NCBI RefSeq assembly: GCF_049306965.1
Contig: NC_133184.1
Coordinates: forward strand, 4,442,001-4,506,000
From: Danio rerio
Lineage: Eukaryota > Chordata > Actinopteri > Cypriniformes > Danionidae
Direction: 5' to 3'
Length of the DNA stretch: 64,000 nt
This document shows positions 46,286-58,437 of this stretch, piece after piece. The stretch's first letter is position 1. Every line of letters starts with the position of its first letter. Both the position numbers and the translations under genes were made by a program. The notes under the pieces are model-generated. The model had not been told where the DNA came from. It was given only the letters and a program-made list of their open reading frames with translations, and ran no database searches.

Positions 46286-46970
46286 ATCTAAGTGAAAAGT
46301 CTAAAGCACATGGCACAAAACTGTTAAGGGCATGTCCAAATCCACTTTTGCTATTTTAAAGACAGAAAAATACAGTCTTAGTGCTGGCGCAAGGTCTGTG
46401 AGGGTTGTTCTTATTCTCTTAATGCGTTATGGGTGTGTTTTGAGCATAACATGCATTAAACCAATCAGAGTCTCATCTCCCATTCCCTTCATTAGAGAGA
46501 AAACAGTTAAACAATGCATCTACATGTAGATAAACAATGAGCCTCCTTCTGTGGCCTCTTTGCTTCCTCTTTTATTTCCTTTTACTCTTTACTTTAATTC
46601 TTTACATTCGTGGATCAAAGAAACAGTGGTAAACACACTCCACTGAAGTCTTGGGCAATGTGAAACATGCATTATTCTCTGATGACGTCACCTTCACTGT
46701 CTTTCCCACATATGACAGAGTTGCGGTGTGGAGAAACCCCAAAGAAGCATACCTCATAGGCTGTTGCATGGCCAGAGGGAAGTATATTATTTATTAACAT
46801 ATAATTTATTAATACAATGTTATCGCTAAAACCTAAAAGAAAATAATCAATTTGCTTTTAAACAGTGATTCTCTTTCAGATTGTCTCCCATTAAGGGATT
46901 TCTATGACAAAGTGCCAATGAAATGGCTATGAAATTGGCAAGTGCAATCCACAGGTGCAGCCACTCACTC

Positions 46971-46998
46971 TCACACACACACACACACACACACGCAC
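46971..46998. repeat. (CA)n microsatellite
   Basis: A short CA run; the minus-strand frame at 46847-47113 crosses it and is not a gene. Confidence 0.85.
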
Positions 46999-47257
46999 AA
47001 TTCAATAAAGAACAGTTTTCTCTAAAATAGCAGTCCTGAGTATGGCGACTCCTACCTCTGGATGACAGTCGCAATCTTTGTGATACGTGTTTTGGAGTCA
47101 AACATAAGGTCACAGAGCTTGTGAATAGTGCATGACCTCATTCCAAGAACATATCTATGGCTGTGTAAGATTGTGGCGTGCAGTGTTATAAGTGTGTGCC
47201 CCCTCTGTTGTTACCCACAAAAACAGTTAAGACTTGGGAAGATTAGATTATTACAGT

Positions 47258-47312
47258 TGGCAACCCCAGATTCATAAAGGGACTAAGCCAAAAAGAAAAT
47301 GAATGAACTAGT
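47258..47312 (+). mobile_element. V-SINE 3' tail fragment
   Basis: The plus-strand tail ATAAAGGGACTAAGCC followed by AAAAAGAAAATGAATGAA matches the 3' end of the SINE copies elsewhere in the window, where they are on the minus strand. Confidence 0.75.
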
Positions 47313-47544
47313 CTCTGAATGTAAAAAATCTTTGCATGTATTGAAATGATTGTTGGCTTAATGAGTCTAATGAGATTTAAAAAAAAGAATTATTTCACAG
47401 GAAGCAGTTTTAAGACGCATTAAAGCATATAAATCCCACAAGTGCAATCTAGAATTCTTAGACACTATTGTATTACAGACAATTATTTATGGTATTCTAT
47501 GTTTTATAGGGTAAATGCTCCAAAAATCATGTCGTAAAAAGACG

Positions 47545-47886
47545 TAGTGTAACCCCGCCGTTCTTATGCCACCCAACCCGCTCCGAGCTGGTAGAGGAGT
47601 GAGGTTTACCTGCACTGCACAGCACACACTAGCTGGCCTCTGTTACACTCACCCCCCTTAAACCTTATTCCCATCTGGGTCAAGGCACCAATGTAACCCC
47701 GCCAGTCTTATGCCACCCAATCCGCTCCGAGCTGGTATCGAACCAGCGACTTTCCTCATGGGAGTCGTGTGCTCTACCAAGGAGGCTAAAGACCATGGCC
47801 TCTAGCATTTGTCGCTAGAGCTCCTTTAGAGGTCAGTGGAGTGATGTTTACCTGCACAGCTCTTACTAGCTGGCCTCCATTACACT
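47545..47886. repeat. Tandem pair of a tRNA-derived repeat
   Basis: Two units begin GTAACCCCGCC (about 47550 and 47692), share CTTATGCCACCCAA and CGCTCCGAGCTGGTA, and end in CTAGCTGGCCTC. The second unit contains, on the minus strand, a tRNA-like segment with A-box-like TAGCCTCCTTGGTAGAG and B-box GGTTCGATACC. The first unit lacks this middle part. The family was not identified. Confidence 0.6.
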
Positions 47887-49631
47887 AGCTGACAAGTTTT
47901 ATGTCCTACCTAAGAAAAAAAACAAACATTTTATTTGTTTTGTTTTGCTTTGATTTTTTCCAAGTGTGGCACCTGATGGCACCTCACTCATGGCACTCAC
48001 CAACCGGCCACTCTGCAATGTGTTCCTGGATCAACATCTCTGTTGACCCTGAAACAGCATTACAATCAACCAGTCAGATTTTAGTTACAAAATATTTACA
48101 CTTTATGTCAGGGTACGGTGCTTTGACATAGTAACTAGGCACCTAATATTTCCCTCGGATTTTAGTATAACTTAATTGTAGGGTTAGGTTTATGATGTTC
48201 AAAAAACATGCTGACCTATGAGCGTGACCTGAAAAATCAGGTTGTGCCACCAACTATTTAAGAATCACAGACAGACTACGGGTTCAGTCTTTGTGCATGA
48301 TTTACCACCTCTTCAGTTTACAATTGCACTAACAAATAATGCACCTCATCAGTCATCAATGGGTGGAATGAAACCACATCAATCATAGCTTATTATTAAG
48401 GACTCAGTACTTTCCTGCAACAACGGATAGCAATATACGGTGATTTCATTGGTCATCTCAGCCTGAACACTCCATCATCATATGACAGTACCCAATACAT
48501 TACCATTAAGTAAGGTGGGTGTCACTGTAATAACCCCCTCAACATAGCCTACATAGGTTGCATAGATTCTAATTCTGCAGGTAATAATATTACATCTTCC
48601 AAAGAAACTATGTTCACAACCTCTTAATTTCCTTTCACAACCAGATCAAATTAAAATAAATTTTTATCATTTATTGGTATATCAAATTGTTTATTTGTTA
48701 TTGTTTATTTAGGCTTCAGATTGTGAGGAGTGTTTTAGATGGAGTGTGCTGCTAGTTTTGTTTGTCTTGTTAAGTATATGTACGTTATGGGGTGTTGTAC
48801 TCTGTGTGATTTATTAACTTTTTAGGGACCCCCTCTAAAATGAGATGATTCATCTCAAGGGGCTGTCCCATTCATTAAATAAATTCAAATTCAAAGATCT
48901 GTGTGCTGGAAAAAGTTGGGATAATCAACATTGAGCTACAAACTGTTTTGATAATTGTATGTCTTTCAGGGTTCATACACATATCTACTACAAAAATTCC
49001 ATGACTTTTCAAAGGCTTTTACAAAACTTTAAGGTAAATATTTATAATCTTGTTTCTTGTAATCTCAATGTACATGTGGTAAATAAGAAAAAAAAATGCA
49101 CGTTTAAATTTATTTGAATGAACCTCTGAAGGGAAAAGAGCAACATATGAAATGTGCAGCATGGTTGGGCATGAGGACAAGGATTGAGAAGTGCTGCTCT
49201 GGCGCTTTAAGCTTCTTCTTTGTTGCTGAGAAGGATAGCAGTTTATAACCCTGCATTGATTACCATGCTCTCGATTCCCAGACAATCACATTACTGTTAA
49301 TAGTGAAAGCTTTGACATTTGATGAATCTACATTTGACTTAATATAACAGCTCTCAAGAGATTATTCAAATGTGACTGTCCTTAATGTGTCCCATTAAAA
49401 ATGTCCTTTAACAATATACAGACCCACACTTCAGCAGAGCTGCAGGATGCCATTCTATTTTTTATTTTATGTATTAATTTATATATTTTTATGATACAAT
49501 CATGATATAAATACATCACTGTGTCCTACTGAGCATGGCAGGCCTGGAAATATATAAACTAAGACTAAAATTACTCAAACTGATGTTAAGATACTTTCTT
49601 TAAATCACAAATTAGAAAGGAACATCTAAAC

Positions 49632-49952
49632 ATTTCATTCATTTATTTTATTTTCGGCTTCACAGCAGAATGAACCACCAATTTATCCAGCATATGTTTT
49701 ACACAGCGCATGCTCTTCCAGCTGCAACCCATCTCTGGGAAACATCCATACACACTCATACACTACGGACAATTTAGCCTACCCAATTCACCTGAACCAC
49801 ATGTCTTTGAACTGTGGGGGAAACCAGAGCACCCAGAGGAAACGCAGGGAGAACATGCAAACTCCACAGAGAAACGCCAACTGACCCAGCCAAGGCTCGA
49901 ACCAGCGACCTTCCTGCTGTGAGGCGACAGATTTACCTACTGCGCCATCCAT
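49632..49952 (-). mobile_element. V-SINE (DANA/HE1_DR type), copy 3
   Basis: A nearly complete minus-strand copy: tail with ATTCATTTATTTTATTTTCG, body with the inverse of GTTTGCATGTTCTCCCTGCG, and head with CGAACCAGCGACCTTCCTGC (inverse of the tRNA T-arm with its B-box) and CTACTGCGCCATCC (A-box side). Confidence 0.9.
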
Positions 49953-50433
49953 CTAAACCTTTCTTGATTTCAAAAAGGCTATTGATTCCTGCACGTCCCG
50001 ACCAAAACTTTTTCCACTAGAAAGGTTTTGCTTTCCATTTAGGTAGAGCTGAAGAAGAAAGAGAACATTCCTATGTAGAGTGTCACTGGGATAGATTGAA
50101 AGAGACAGAGTAAATGAGGTTGTCCAGCAAGGGAGGTTAGAAAAAAAGAGCAAATGACCATTCCTTTTCTGCTTTTTGGGGTGTCTGACAGGTGTAGCAT
50201 AACAATGGGGCCCTATTCAGGGTTGCCAGGTTTCACAACAAAAGAAGCCCAAATAGCAAATAAAAAAGGGGTGGTGGGGGGTATGGGGAATAGGGCTATG
50301 TTAGATATAAAAAGAAAAAAAATACTCACAGATCAAAAGTTTCTGAATTCCATAGGAAAACCATAGACGTGGCAACATGCCCCCCCCCCTTTTTTTTAAA
50401 GAATTTTTTGATTTTTTTCAGTGTACTACATTA

Positions 50434-51440
50434 AGGCCCAATCCCAATTCTACCTCTCAGCCCTTTCCCTTAGCCCTACCTCTCGTTGTGCATGTTCACG
50501 TGAATGTCAAGATTCTGTCACTTTGGTCTCTGGACTAGTCCAGACACTAGTCCTGTCCTGTCTTGTATGTTGTGCTTTGCTTGAGTTTTCCCGGGTCGAG
50601 CTCTTTTATTCCGTTCTTGTGTTTGTTTTGTTTTTTAGTACGAGCGCAGTCTTGGCATGCTCGGAATGCGAGCTCTCTATCTGTTGTTTGTGTTTGTTTT
50701 GTCTGCAGCATGCTGTTTCATTCTCAGAGTCTAGGTCCAGTTGTTTTCGGTTGGCACTGGGATTTAACATGTGTATTGCATGTGTGAGTTCACAGTAAGT
50801 GTTTTCATTTATTGTGTGCTCGTGTCTTGTGTTCTGTTGGTGCTGTGTTTACATGCGCTGCATGCTTTACTGTTGTTTCATGTGAACAAGTGGTTAATGA
50901 GTTTACTCATTGGCTCCGTGTTCTAGTCCCGTTTTATTTGAGCACATGGTTTGTGTAGTCTTCGTGTCATGTGCTATCTTGTCTATTGTGTAGTCCCATC
51001 CACTTTTTTATCCCATTATTAGTTTATTCAGTTCACCTGTTAGTTTGTTAATTCTTTCTGCTTAAAGCTCCCACTTGTCTGATGTCCTGTGCCAGTTTGT
51101 CCTCAATGCTTCCCCTTTGTTCCTGCTCCAGTCTTGTTGTGTTTTCCCCTGTTCAGCCCTGGCCAGCCAAGTTTAATAGCCTTTTTGTGTTTTAGTCATG
51201 TTTTTCCCCCTCGGGTGGTTTTTGTTTTCTTTTTGTTTTCTTTTAATTTTTAATAAACCATCTTATACTGCACTTGAGTTCTCGCTCCCTCATCCTTCCT
51301 CAGAAACCCCAACAGTGAAGGGGTTGAGATGCCCCACTTCTTTTGAGCTTGGAGGTGTAGGGTTTAGGGTAAGGGCTACATAGTCCTTAAAACCGAGACT
51401 TTTCAGGACCACACTCACAATTTCCTAGACTACACCATCT
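50434..51440. mobile_element. MITE split by an LTR-like segment
   Basis: The left part 50434-50510 (AAGGCCCAATCCCAATTCTA) and the right part 51310-51440 (GAAGGGGTTGAGATGCCCCA onward) match parts of the related sequence at 51670-51850. The segment between them is the LTR-like remnant. Confidence 0.5.
50516..51302 (+). mobile_element. LTR-like remnant, copy 2 (solo LTR-like, possibly Gypsy-class)
   Basis: About 787 bp starting TGTCAC and ending CA, with AATAAA near the 3' side (about 51252) and no coding interior. It is inserted in a MITE and related by many short blocks to the segment at 10320-10985. The long frames over it are not genes. The family call is tentative, and the divergence between the two copies suggests an old insertion. 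Confidence 0.45.
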
Positions 51441-51669
51441 ACAACAGCAGTAAGGTTGTATATTTTGTCATTATTACAGATTTTTAAAACAAACAAGCAC
51501 ATGTTTTATTACACTCATAACGACATTCGTGTTTTACCATCAAGCTTAAAAACTATAAAAAAAAAACACAAAATTTTGCTATCTTTAATCCATAATAATA
51601 ACTCCTGTATAGTAGTCCCACAACATTTTTTCATATCTGTCATTCAATGACACTGGAATACTGTGTAAA

Positions 51670-51860
51670 ACATTAGAATACACTAAGGTCCAGTCCCAAT
51701 TCTACCCCGTACCCCCACCCCTCATGTTGCACGCTCCCGTGAAGTTGTAGGGGTGTTCCAATTCTCTTTAGCTTTAGGGCGAAGAATACAGAATTCCCAG
51801 AATACATAAGCCACAAGGGCACATTCGAGCACATTTGCATGATATTAACTATGATGAACT
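51670..51860. mobile_element. Fragment of the MITE family at 50434
   Basis: Begins AAGGTCCAGTCCCAATTCTA and continues with CACCCCTCATGTTGCACG, matching the left part of the split MITE about 1.2 kb upstream. Confidence 0.5.
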
Positions 51861-52383
51861 AATCAGATGCGGCTCTGTTGGGCGGCTGAAATATGAACAG
51901 CATCCTGAGTCGACAGCAGCCGACTTGCGGCGCGGGTGTGTGTACCCTGATAGAAACCTATGTTTAGAATTCTAAAATGCATGGCGCTGCGTGGAGCATC
52001 GCCGAGCGGTGCTTCTGGTGTGCGACCTGCTTTAGCTTCCCACCAGTGCTAATATACAGCCATATCACACTCCTACTATATAAAAAAAAACTTTTCAAAA
52101 GACATTTTTCTTGATTCTCCATAATTATCCTGTACAAAAAAACTTTTTTTTGTTTTTTCGCTTTAATACCATTAAGAATTTTTGTTTGTAAATGTATTCA
52201 TTATTGCCATATAAATATTAAAAATGGATGTTGTTTTTTAAAAGCATTACTGACTGTATTTCAGATGCTTGCAATGCAGGTGAGATAATCGCATCATTCA
52301 TGAATGTAAAATCACACAAGCCTAACCTTGAAATGAGAACAAATCATTTACACGACTGAACAACATCAGCTGCCAATTATTGC

Positions 52384-52438
<55 letters not shown>
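52384..52438. repeat. (TC)n(AC)n compound microsatellite
   Basis: About 36 bases of TC repeat followed by about 18 bases of CA repeat. Confidence 0.95.
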
Positions 52439-52984
52439 TGGCTATTTAAGGAGAAAAGACAGAGATCTGGAAAATGTATTGTCTTGATTAAGTCAAGGAT
52501 TAGAATGGAATAAACATTTTATCAACTTAGAGGGAATTTACTTGAATTTAAATGAAAATGGTGTGGAAATGAAGCTTTGTGTATGTTATGTGAAGAGAAC
52601 ATGCTATTTTTGTATGGTGATGTTTGGTGTTCTTGGTGTTGTACTTTTCCTTTTGAAATCTTAATGTAAATTAAAGAGGTTTTAAAGCCTCTTTCTCTCT
52701 TTTATAGATGTATGACAGAACTTTCTAAGATATTTTTCCCTCACATGGTTCACATGGGGCTGTGTGCCACACTCTTAAATAATGCATCACCATTTAGCTC
52801 ATCCATGGGAATTCCCTAAAGACTCGATTACCAGGCCTATTTCACGTATGAAACAACACACAGATATACAACATACACATCAGTTATCTTCATTGGCATG
52901 TCATTTAAAAGCAGTTTGTTCTTCAGCATGGCTAATTATTGCATGCTAACACGTTGTCTAATATGAAGAAATACTCTACTTTGA

Positions 52985-53870
52985 CTGAACTGTTTGAATT
53001 TTTTATTTACTTGATCCTAATGATCTGAGGGATCGGTTTGGTTTGTATTCAGTCAGCATATCTGTCATGTATTGAGGTCCTAGGCCATTTATTGATTTAT
53101 GAACAAGTATTAATACTTAAAAATCTGAATGTAACTGGGAGCCAGTGTAAAGACCTGAGGACAGGTGTGATGTGCTCTGAGTTGCTGGTTCTGGTCAGAA
53201 TCCTGGCTGCAGGGTTCTGTATGAGCTGCAACAGTCTGACTGTCTTTTGGGGAAAGCCAGTGAGGAGTCTATTACAGTAATCCACCCTATTGCTGATAAA
53301 AGCATCAACACGTTTTTCTAAGTCTTCACTGGAAACAAAGCATCTTATTACTGCAATGTTTTTGAGATGATAGTATGCTGATTTAGTATACTGATTTGAC
53401 ATGAATATTAAAATTCATATCTGACTCCAGAACAACACCAAGATTCATTTTCTTGTCAGCTTAGTCCCTTTATTAATCTGGGGTCGCCTCAGCGGAATTA
53501 ACCACAAACTTATCCAGCAAGTTTTTACGCAACGGATGCCCTTCCAGCTGCAACCCATGTCTGGGAAATATCCACACACACATTCACACACATTCACATT
53601 ACACCACGGACAATTTAGCCTACCCAATTCACCTGTACCGCATGTCTTTGGACAGTGGGGGAAACCGGAGGACCCGGAGGAAACCCACGCGAAGGCAGGG
53701 AGAACATGCAAACTCCACACAGAAACGCCAACTGAGCCGAGGTTCGAACCAGCGACCTTCTTTCTGTGAGGCGACACCAAGACTCTTGGCATTTTTGACC
53801 CCTAAAGCCAGAGCCATTCATCTTGAAAACCTTATCTCTGCTAAATGTCAAATCATGTTTAATACCGCCC
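52985..53870 (-). pseudogene. LINE reverse transcriptase C-terminal fragment, with a SINE inserted
   Basis: Minus-strand peptides read ALGVKNAKSLGV (right of the SINE), LGVVLESDMNFNIHVKS, then YHLKNIAVIRCFVSSEDLEK, DAFISNRVDYCNRLLTGFPQ, LLQLIQNPAARILTRTS and HITPVLRSLHWLPVTFRF, and after a frame change HKSINGLGPQYMTDML. This is the conserved region after the catalytic core in fish non-LTR retrotransposons of the L2/CR1/Rex-like group. At least two frameshifts and the SINE at 53447-53773 make it inactive. Only the 3' part is present, as usual for 5'-truncated LINEs. Confidence 0.8.
53447..53773 (-). mobile_element. V-SINE (DANA/HE1_DR type), copy 4, inserted in the LINE
   Basis: A nearly complete minus-strand SINE (tail ATTTTCTTGTCAGCTTAGTC at the left, tRNA-like head at the right). 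It is flanked by ACACCAAGATTC (53435-53446) and ACACCAAGACTC (53774-53785), a 12-bp TSD with one difference, as expected for LINE-driven retroposition. The far head is shortened. Confidence 0.9.
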
Positions 53871-53918
53871 CTTTTCGCAGAGTTGTACGACAGAATTTTG
53901 CCTGCTCAAACTCTAGTG

Positions 53919-54096
53919 CAGGGGTCACCAATCTCGGTCATGGAGGGCCAGTGTCCAACTTGCCTCAACACACCTGTCTGGGTGTTTCGAGTATACCTAG
54001 TAAGACCTTAATTAGCTTGTTCAGGTGTGTTTGATTAGGGTTGGAGCTAAAATCTGCAGGACACCGGCTCTCCAGGAACAAGTTTGGTGAACCCTG
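53919..54096. mobile_element. hAT MITE of the CAGGGGTCACCA type, copy 4
   Basis: The ends are CAGGGGTCACCAATCTCGG and, inverted, CAGGGTTCACCAAACTTG. The interior matches copy 3 (CTAGTAAGACCTTAATTAGC; GTGTTTGATTAGGGTTGGAG). It has inserted into a right-end copy of the MITE type at 34628-35096 (AAACTCTAGTG on the left, TGACCG on the right). No clear TSD is visible. Confidence 0.75.
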
Positions 54097-55493
54097 CACC
54101 CGTATGACCGCTGCAAGTTATTTTCAAAGTAGGGTGGCTTCGTTTTTTATAAGATGACTGAAACTCCTAAAAATTGTCCCGGCACAAGCTTCAACCTTCG
54201 CCAGCAAGATGTCAATTTCAGATTGTGAAAAGTTTTTCTTTTAATTATTATTATTAATTTGTGCTCATCATTCTTAAGCATAATAAGCCAGAAATTGGCA
54301 TGTGCTCTTGTGTATGGTAATGATATGAATTAAGGGCGTTTACAAGACGGAGATCTGACTGCAGTCAGCTGCGCACAATTTAAAGCTCATTATCTCTTTA
54401 TACATGTCACATCTGGAGGACAGGGCTTTTGTGCACACGTTTTCTGAATCGCACTTTTGCGGAATGACCTTAGTACAAATTTATCATGACTTCTGCACAA
54501 CATTTTATAAATGACGTCATACAGTACATTTTTGTGTTGTAAACTCAAATTACATCAGTTTAGATTTAGATCACAAAGATTGAAGCATTTAATACACTAA
54601 AAATAATAAATGACCTGACCTGACACTTCAGGTTTTACAGCAGGCAATGGCCACTAGCATATCTCGGCATCTATAATTCAGCATATGGTTTTGCCAGCAA
54701 GATGTGCTATATTTAGTTCACTGGTTTCATCATTTATGGAACTCCTTATCACCGGTTGCAAAACAGCTGAGCAATGCTCAAAGCTTACAGTCTGTATTTA
54801 TGAGAGCCTTTATCAGACTGATCTCAGTGCAAGGCTAAATTTACACTGTGCGTTTGAGAGGATTTTGATTATTCTTTGTGAAGGGATTTTTTTGCTGCAG
54901 GCTGCATCCTTCTAGAAAACATCAATAGGCTTTGCAGAGAAAATAAGCAGGAAATCCTCTTCATGAAAATGATAATGTGGACAGGGACACAAAATGCTGG
55001 GATAAGTTTAATGGAAAATAACAACAAACAGCATGTGTATATAACTAAAAAGGACATAGACCCAATATACTCTTTCTTGTATCTATGGATACATTTTTTT
55101 TTATTTAATTGAAAAACAAGAACAATATTAACATGAACTTCACATATGATTAACATCAATCTTAACCTTCTCCAAACAGCGGTCGGTGTTCTCAAAGCAA
55201 TTAATACAGCCACCTGAACACTTTCCCTAATGTATGATCACTTCATGATCATTTCTCATATCACTATTGTTTAACCACCTGGTCCCAAGCCAGCATTAAA
55301 ACTTTGAAGCCACTTGAATCATTATACAAACAATCTATAAAAACCCTTGATAAGAAACCAGTTCAATTTCACTATTGTTCAATATTAAAGAAATACAAAC
55401 TGCTTAGTTGGGATTATTAAATTTGTACATATTTGTTTAATGTTTAAGGCCCTACATAACCCGACTTCACCACTAAACCAGTTCATGAATATT

Positions 55494-56100
55494 ACGGTGC
55501 TTTCACACCTACACTTTTGTTTCAGAACCAGTCTCGTTTGCCTAGTTAGCGTGGTTCGTTTGGCATACGTGAAACCACCAATCGCGCTCGGATCCGCGCC
55601 AAAACAATCGCTCTGAGATCACTGGTCACACTTTACAATAATGTTCATTAGTTAATGTTAAGTAATGCATTTACTAACATGAACAAACATTGAACAAAAC
55701 ATTTACCACAGTATATATTCATGTTATTAAACGTTAGTTAATGAAAATACTGTTGTTCATTGTTAGTTCATGTTAACTCATGGTGTATTAACTACTGTTA
55801 ACAAGCACAGACTTGAATAGTAATACTGCATTAGTAAATGTTCAATTATGATTAATAAATGCTGTACATGTGTTGTTCATGATTAGTTCATGTTAGTAAA
55901 TGCATTAACTAATGAACCTTATTGTAAAGTGTTACCAGATCACTTGAATGAGGTGATCTCGGCTAGTTTGAAACGAACTCTGGAGCGGATCAATTGTAGT
56001 GAGAAAGCAAACGATCTGAGCCCGGCTATATCACAGTGTTTTATGGATATGTAATAGGCATACGGCTATATGAAGAGAGAATTATGAGTGGGGCGGGAGG
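55494..56100. mobile_element. MITE with GGTGCTTTCACACC end, interrupted
   Basis: The left end GGTGCTTTCACACCTACA resembles the end at 4310. The element is interrupted by the insertion at 55624-55936. The right end was not found, so the end given is approximate. Confidence 0.4.
55624..55936. mobile_element. hAT-type MITE with perfect 8-bp TSD
   Basis: TIRs are GGTCACACTTTACAATAATG and, inverted, GGTAACACTTTACAATAAGG, with long pairing arms. The TSD AGATCACT is perfect (55616-55623, 55937-55944). A compact 313-bp foldback element. Confidence 0.9.
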
Positions 56101-57489
56101 TCATTCCAGACATCCCAAGTCTCCTGGAAGTTTCGGTAGTCTCCCGCACATCATGCACAGAGACTCCCGCATGCTGGTAAATGAGTGATAATCTCCCGGT
56201 AATCATAATATATTATAAAGAGTTTAAATACTAAAATATATTTAAACTCAAAGCCTTAGATACTGTAGTTACAGTACATTACATATTAAGTAGCAGCACA
56301 AATATAGACAGTCAAAAAAGTAAACAGAGAAAGTTTTCAGAAAGGCGTTCAACTAACATTCCTAATTATTTTAAATAAAAAGGGCCAATTTTACAGCAAA
56401 ATCTAAATAAACTGCAATGTGTGTGTAGTTATACTTAATTCCTCTAAAGCCTTTGCTGAAGTGTTAGATATTCAGGAATGTTTGGTGAGTGAACTGAAAG
56501 CTCAGTTTACCGTGTTTAAAAAGGTAAGGTTTGATGGATTATAGAATCTCTCATTGTTATTCTATTAAAATTGTAAAACCACAGACATAAAACAACTTGT
56601 CAGTTCCTGGACATCAATTTGCCACTTTATCTGTTCACCTGAATATATTTTTAATAAGTGCAAACTTTTAGCCTTTTAGTACTTTGACCTCTTTCTCTGG
56701 TCTCTCTGATGCATGCCTCTGATGCATGTCCGGTCTGTCGGAGGAAAAAGTACTTGTTACACAGTTTTCATGGCCTCATAATAATCATACGTAGGAAAGG
56801 AAGCTGCATGGAAACATACATGGATGGGGGAGGGGTTTACAAAGTGGGTTGCCATAGAAACAGTGTTACAGCCACCAGAAAACTGGAGTCTTGGGATTTG
56901 GTACTTGCACTGTTCATCAGTTATTAACATTGTATTGTGCTCATGCCACACGACTCTCTTACAGGAGAAATGCTTGTGAAGTGATGTCTAATATACTGGG
57001 ATTCTGCATTGATGAAATAAATGTGTTTTGTATACTCTGCATGTTTGGTGAGAAGTCCTTCTTTTACTTACAAATAATGTTGTTCCATCAATATGCAATA
57101 ATATATTCACAGAGCTTGATTTAAGTGGGTTATGGGGGGATGGCATCCCCCTTATTGAAAAATAATGACAAACATTTTCTGGAAACCGTGTATCCCCTTT
57201 AGATTAATCAAGCAGATTGAACAGTAAAATCTTTTATCTATGCTAATTTAGCAACTAAATAACAGCAGCTGGCCAATTAGAAGTGACTGCGATGAGATGC
57301 ACACAAGCTTTTATCCTTTATGTTTCATCTGTTGTTCATAAAGACTTAAGAGCAACTTTTGTCGTTCTTTTGAAAGAGAAGAATTAACATCTTTGGTAGA
57401 AATATAACTGAGACATCTTTGGTAAAAATACATTCCTCTGATATAACATTATCTGTACTATATGTAACTGTTAAAGACACTGAGATGAG

Positions 57490-57522
<33 letters not shown>
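57490..57522. repeat. (GA)n microsatellite
   Basis: About 30 bases of GA repeat. Confidence 0.9.
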
Positions 57523-57523
<1 letters not shown>

Positions 57524-57996
57524 ATTGGCTCAGCTGAGCAGCTGATGTTGTTCAGTTGTATTTGTTCTCAGTTCAGGGACAGGCTCTTGTGATATTAAAT
57601 GATGCGATTAGCTCACCTGCATTGCTAACTTTGGAAAATGTAGTCAGCAATGTCTGAAATAAATGCATTCTTGAACGACTTGTATACTTTATGACAATAA
57701 TAAATACACTTAAAAACCAAATTTAATAAACACTCCTCTTAAACAGATAAACAAAATCTTACTTCGTAGAATAGGATGATTGTAAAAAAAAATCAAGAAA
57801 AATATGAAATCCAAACTATAAACTGAGCTCAGCAGAGAGAAATCAGAGCAGGAGAATGGTAAGGAGATAATTAAATCCTGAAGATTTAAACTCCACTGAA
57901 ATACTGCAGCAATTACTGAATTGCCCTTCTAATATGATACCATGTTGTTGGCTCTAGTAAAATTTGTAAAATAATATTACTAATAAATGTAATTGA

Positions 57997-57999
<3 letters not shown>

Positions 58000-58074
<75 letters not shown>
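58000..58074. repeat. (TA)n microsatellite at the SINE tail
   Basis: About 74 bases of TA repeat directly before the ATTCATTCATTC tail of the SINE at 58072. Confidence 0.95.
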
Positions 58075-58077
<3 letters not shown>

Positions 58078-58351
58078 TTCATTCATTCATTTTCTTGTCG
58101 GCTTAGTTCCTTTATTAATCCGTGGTCGGATTGAACCGCCAACTTATCCAGCAAATTTTTATGCATCGGATGCCCTTCCAGCCGCAACCTATCTCTGGGA
58201 AACATTCAAATACACTCATTCACACACACACTCATACACTACGGACAATTTAGCCAACCCAATTCACCTGCACTGCTTGTTTTTGGACTGTGGGGGAAAC
58301 CGGAGCACCTGGAGGAAGCCCACGCGAACGCAGGGAGAACATGCAAACTCC

Positions 58352-58352
<1 letters not shown>
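58072..58352 (-). mobile_element. V-SINE (DANA/HE1_DR type), copy 5, head replaced by a TA tract
   Basis: The minus-strand tail and body are well preserved (GTCGGCTTAGTTCCTTTATT; GGGAGAACATGCAAACTCCA), but the copy stops at 58352 where a TA repeat begins, and the tRNA-like head is absent. Confidence 0.9.

Positions 58353-58432
<80 letters not shown>
58353..58432. repeat. (TA)n microsatellite
   Basis: About 78 bases of TA repeat at the broken end of the SINE. The minus-strand frame over it is an artefact. Confidence 0.95.

Positions 58433-58437
<5 letters not shown>

Noticed and set aside
50421-50798. 125-codon plus-strand frame
   Set aside because: It spans the junction of a MITE and an LTR-like segment, so it cannot be a conserved gene.
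53642-54034. 130-codon plus-strand frame
   Set aside because: Antisense to a SINE and LINE fragment and running into a hAT MITE.
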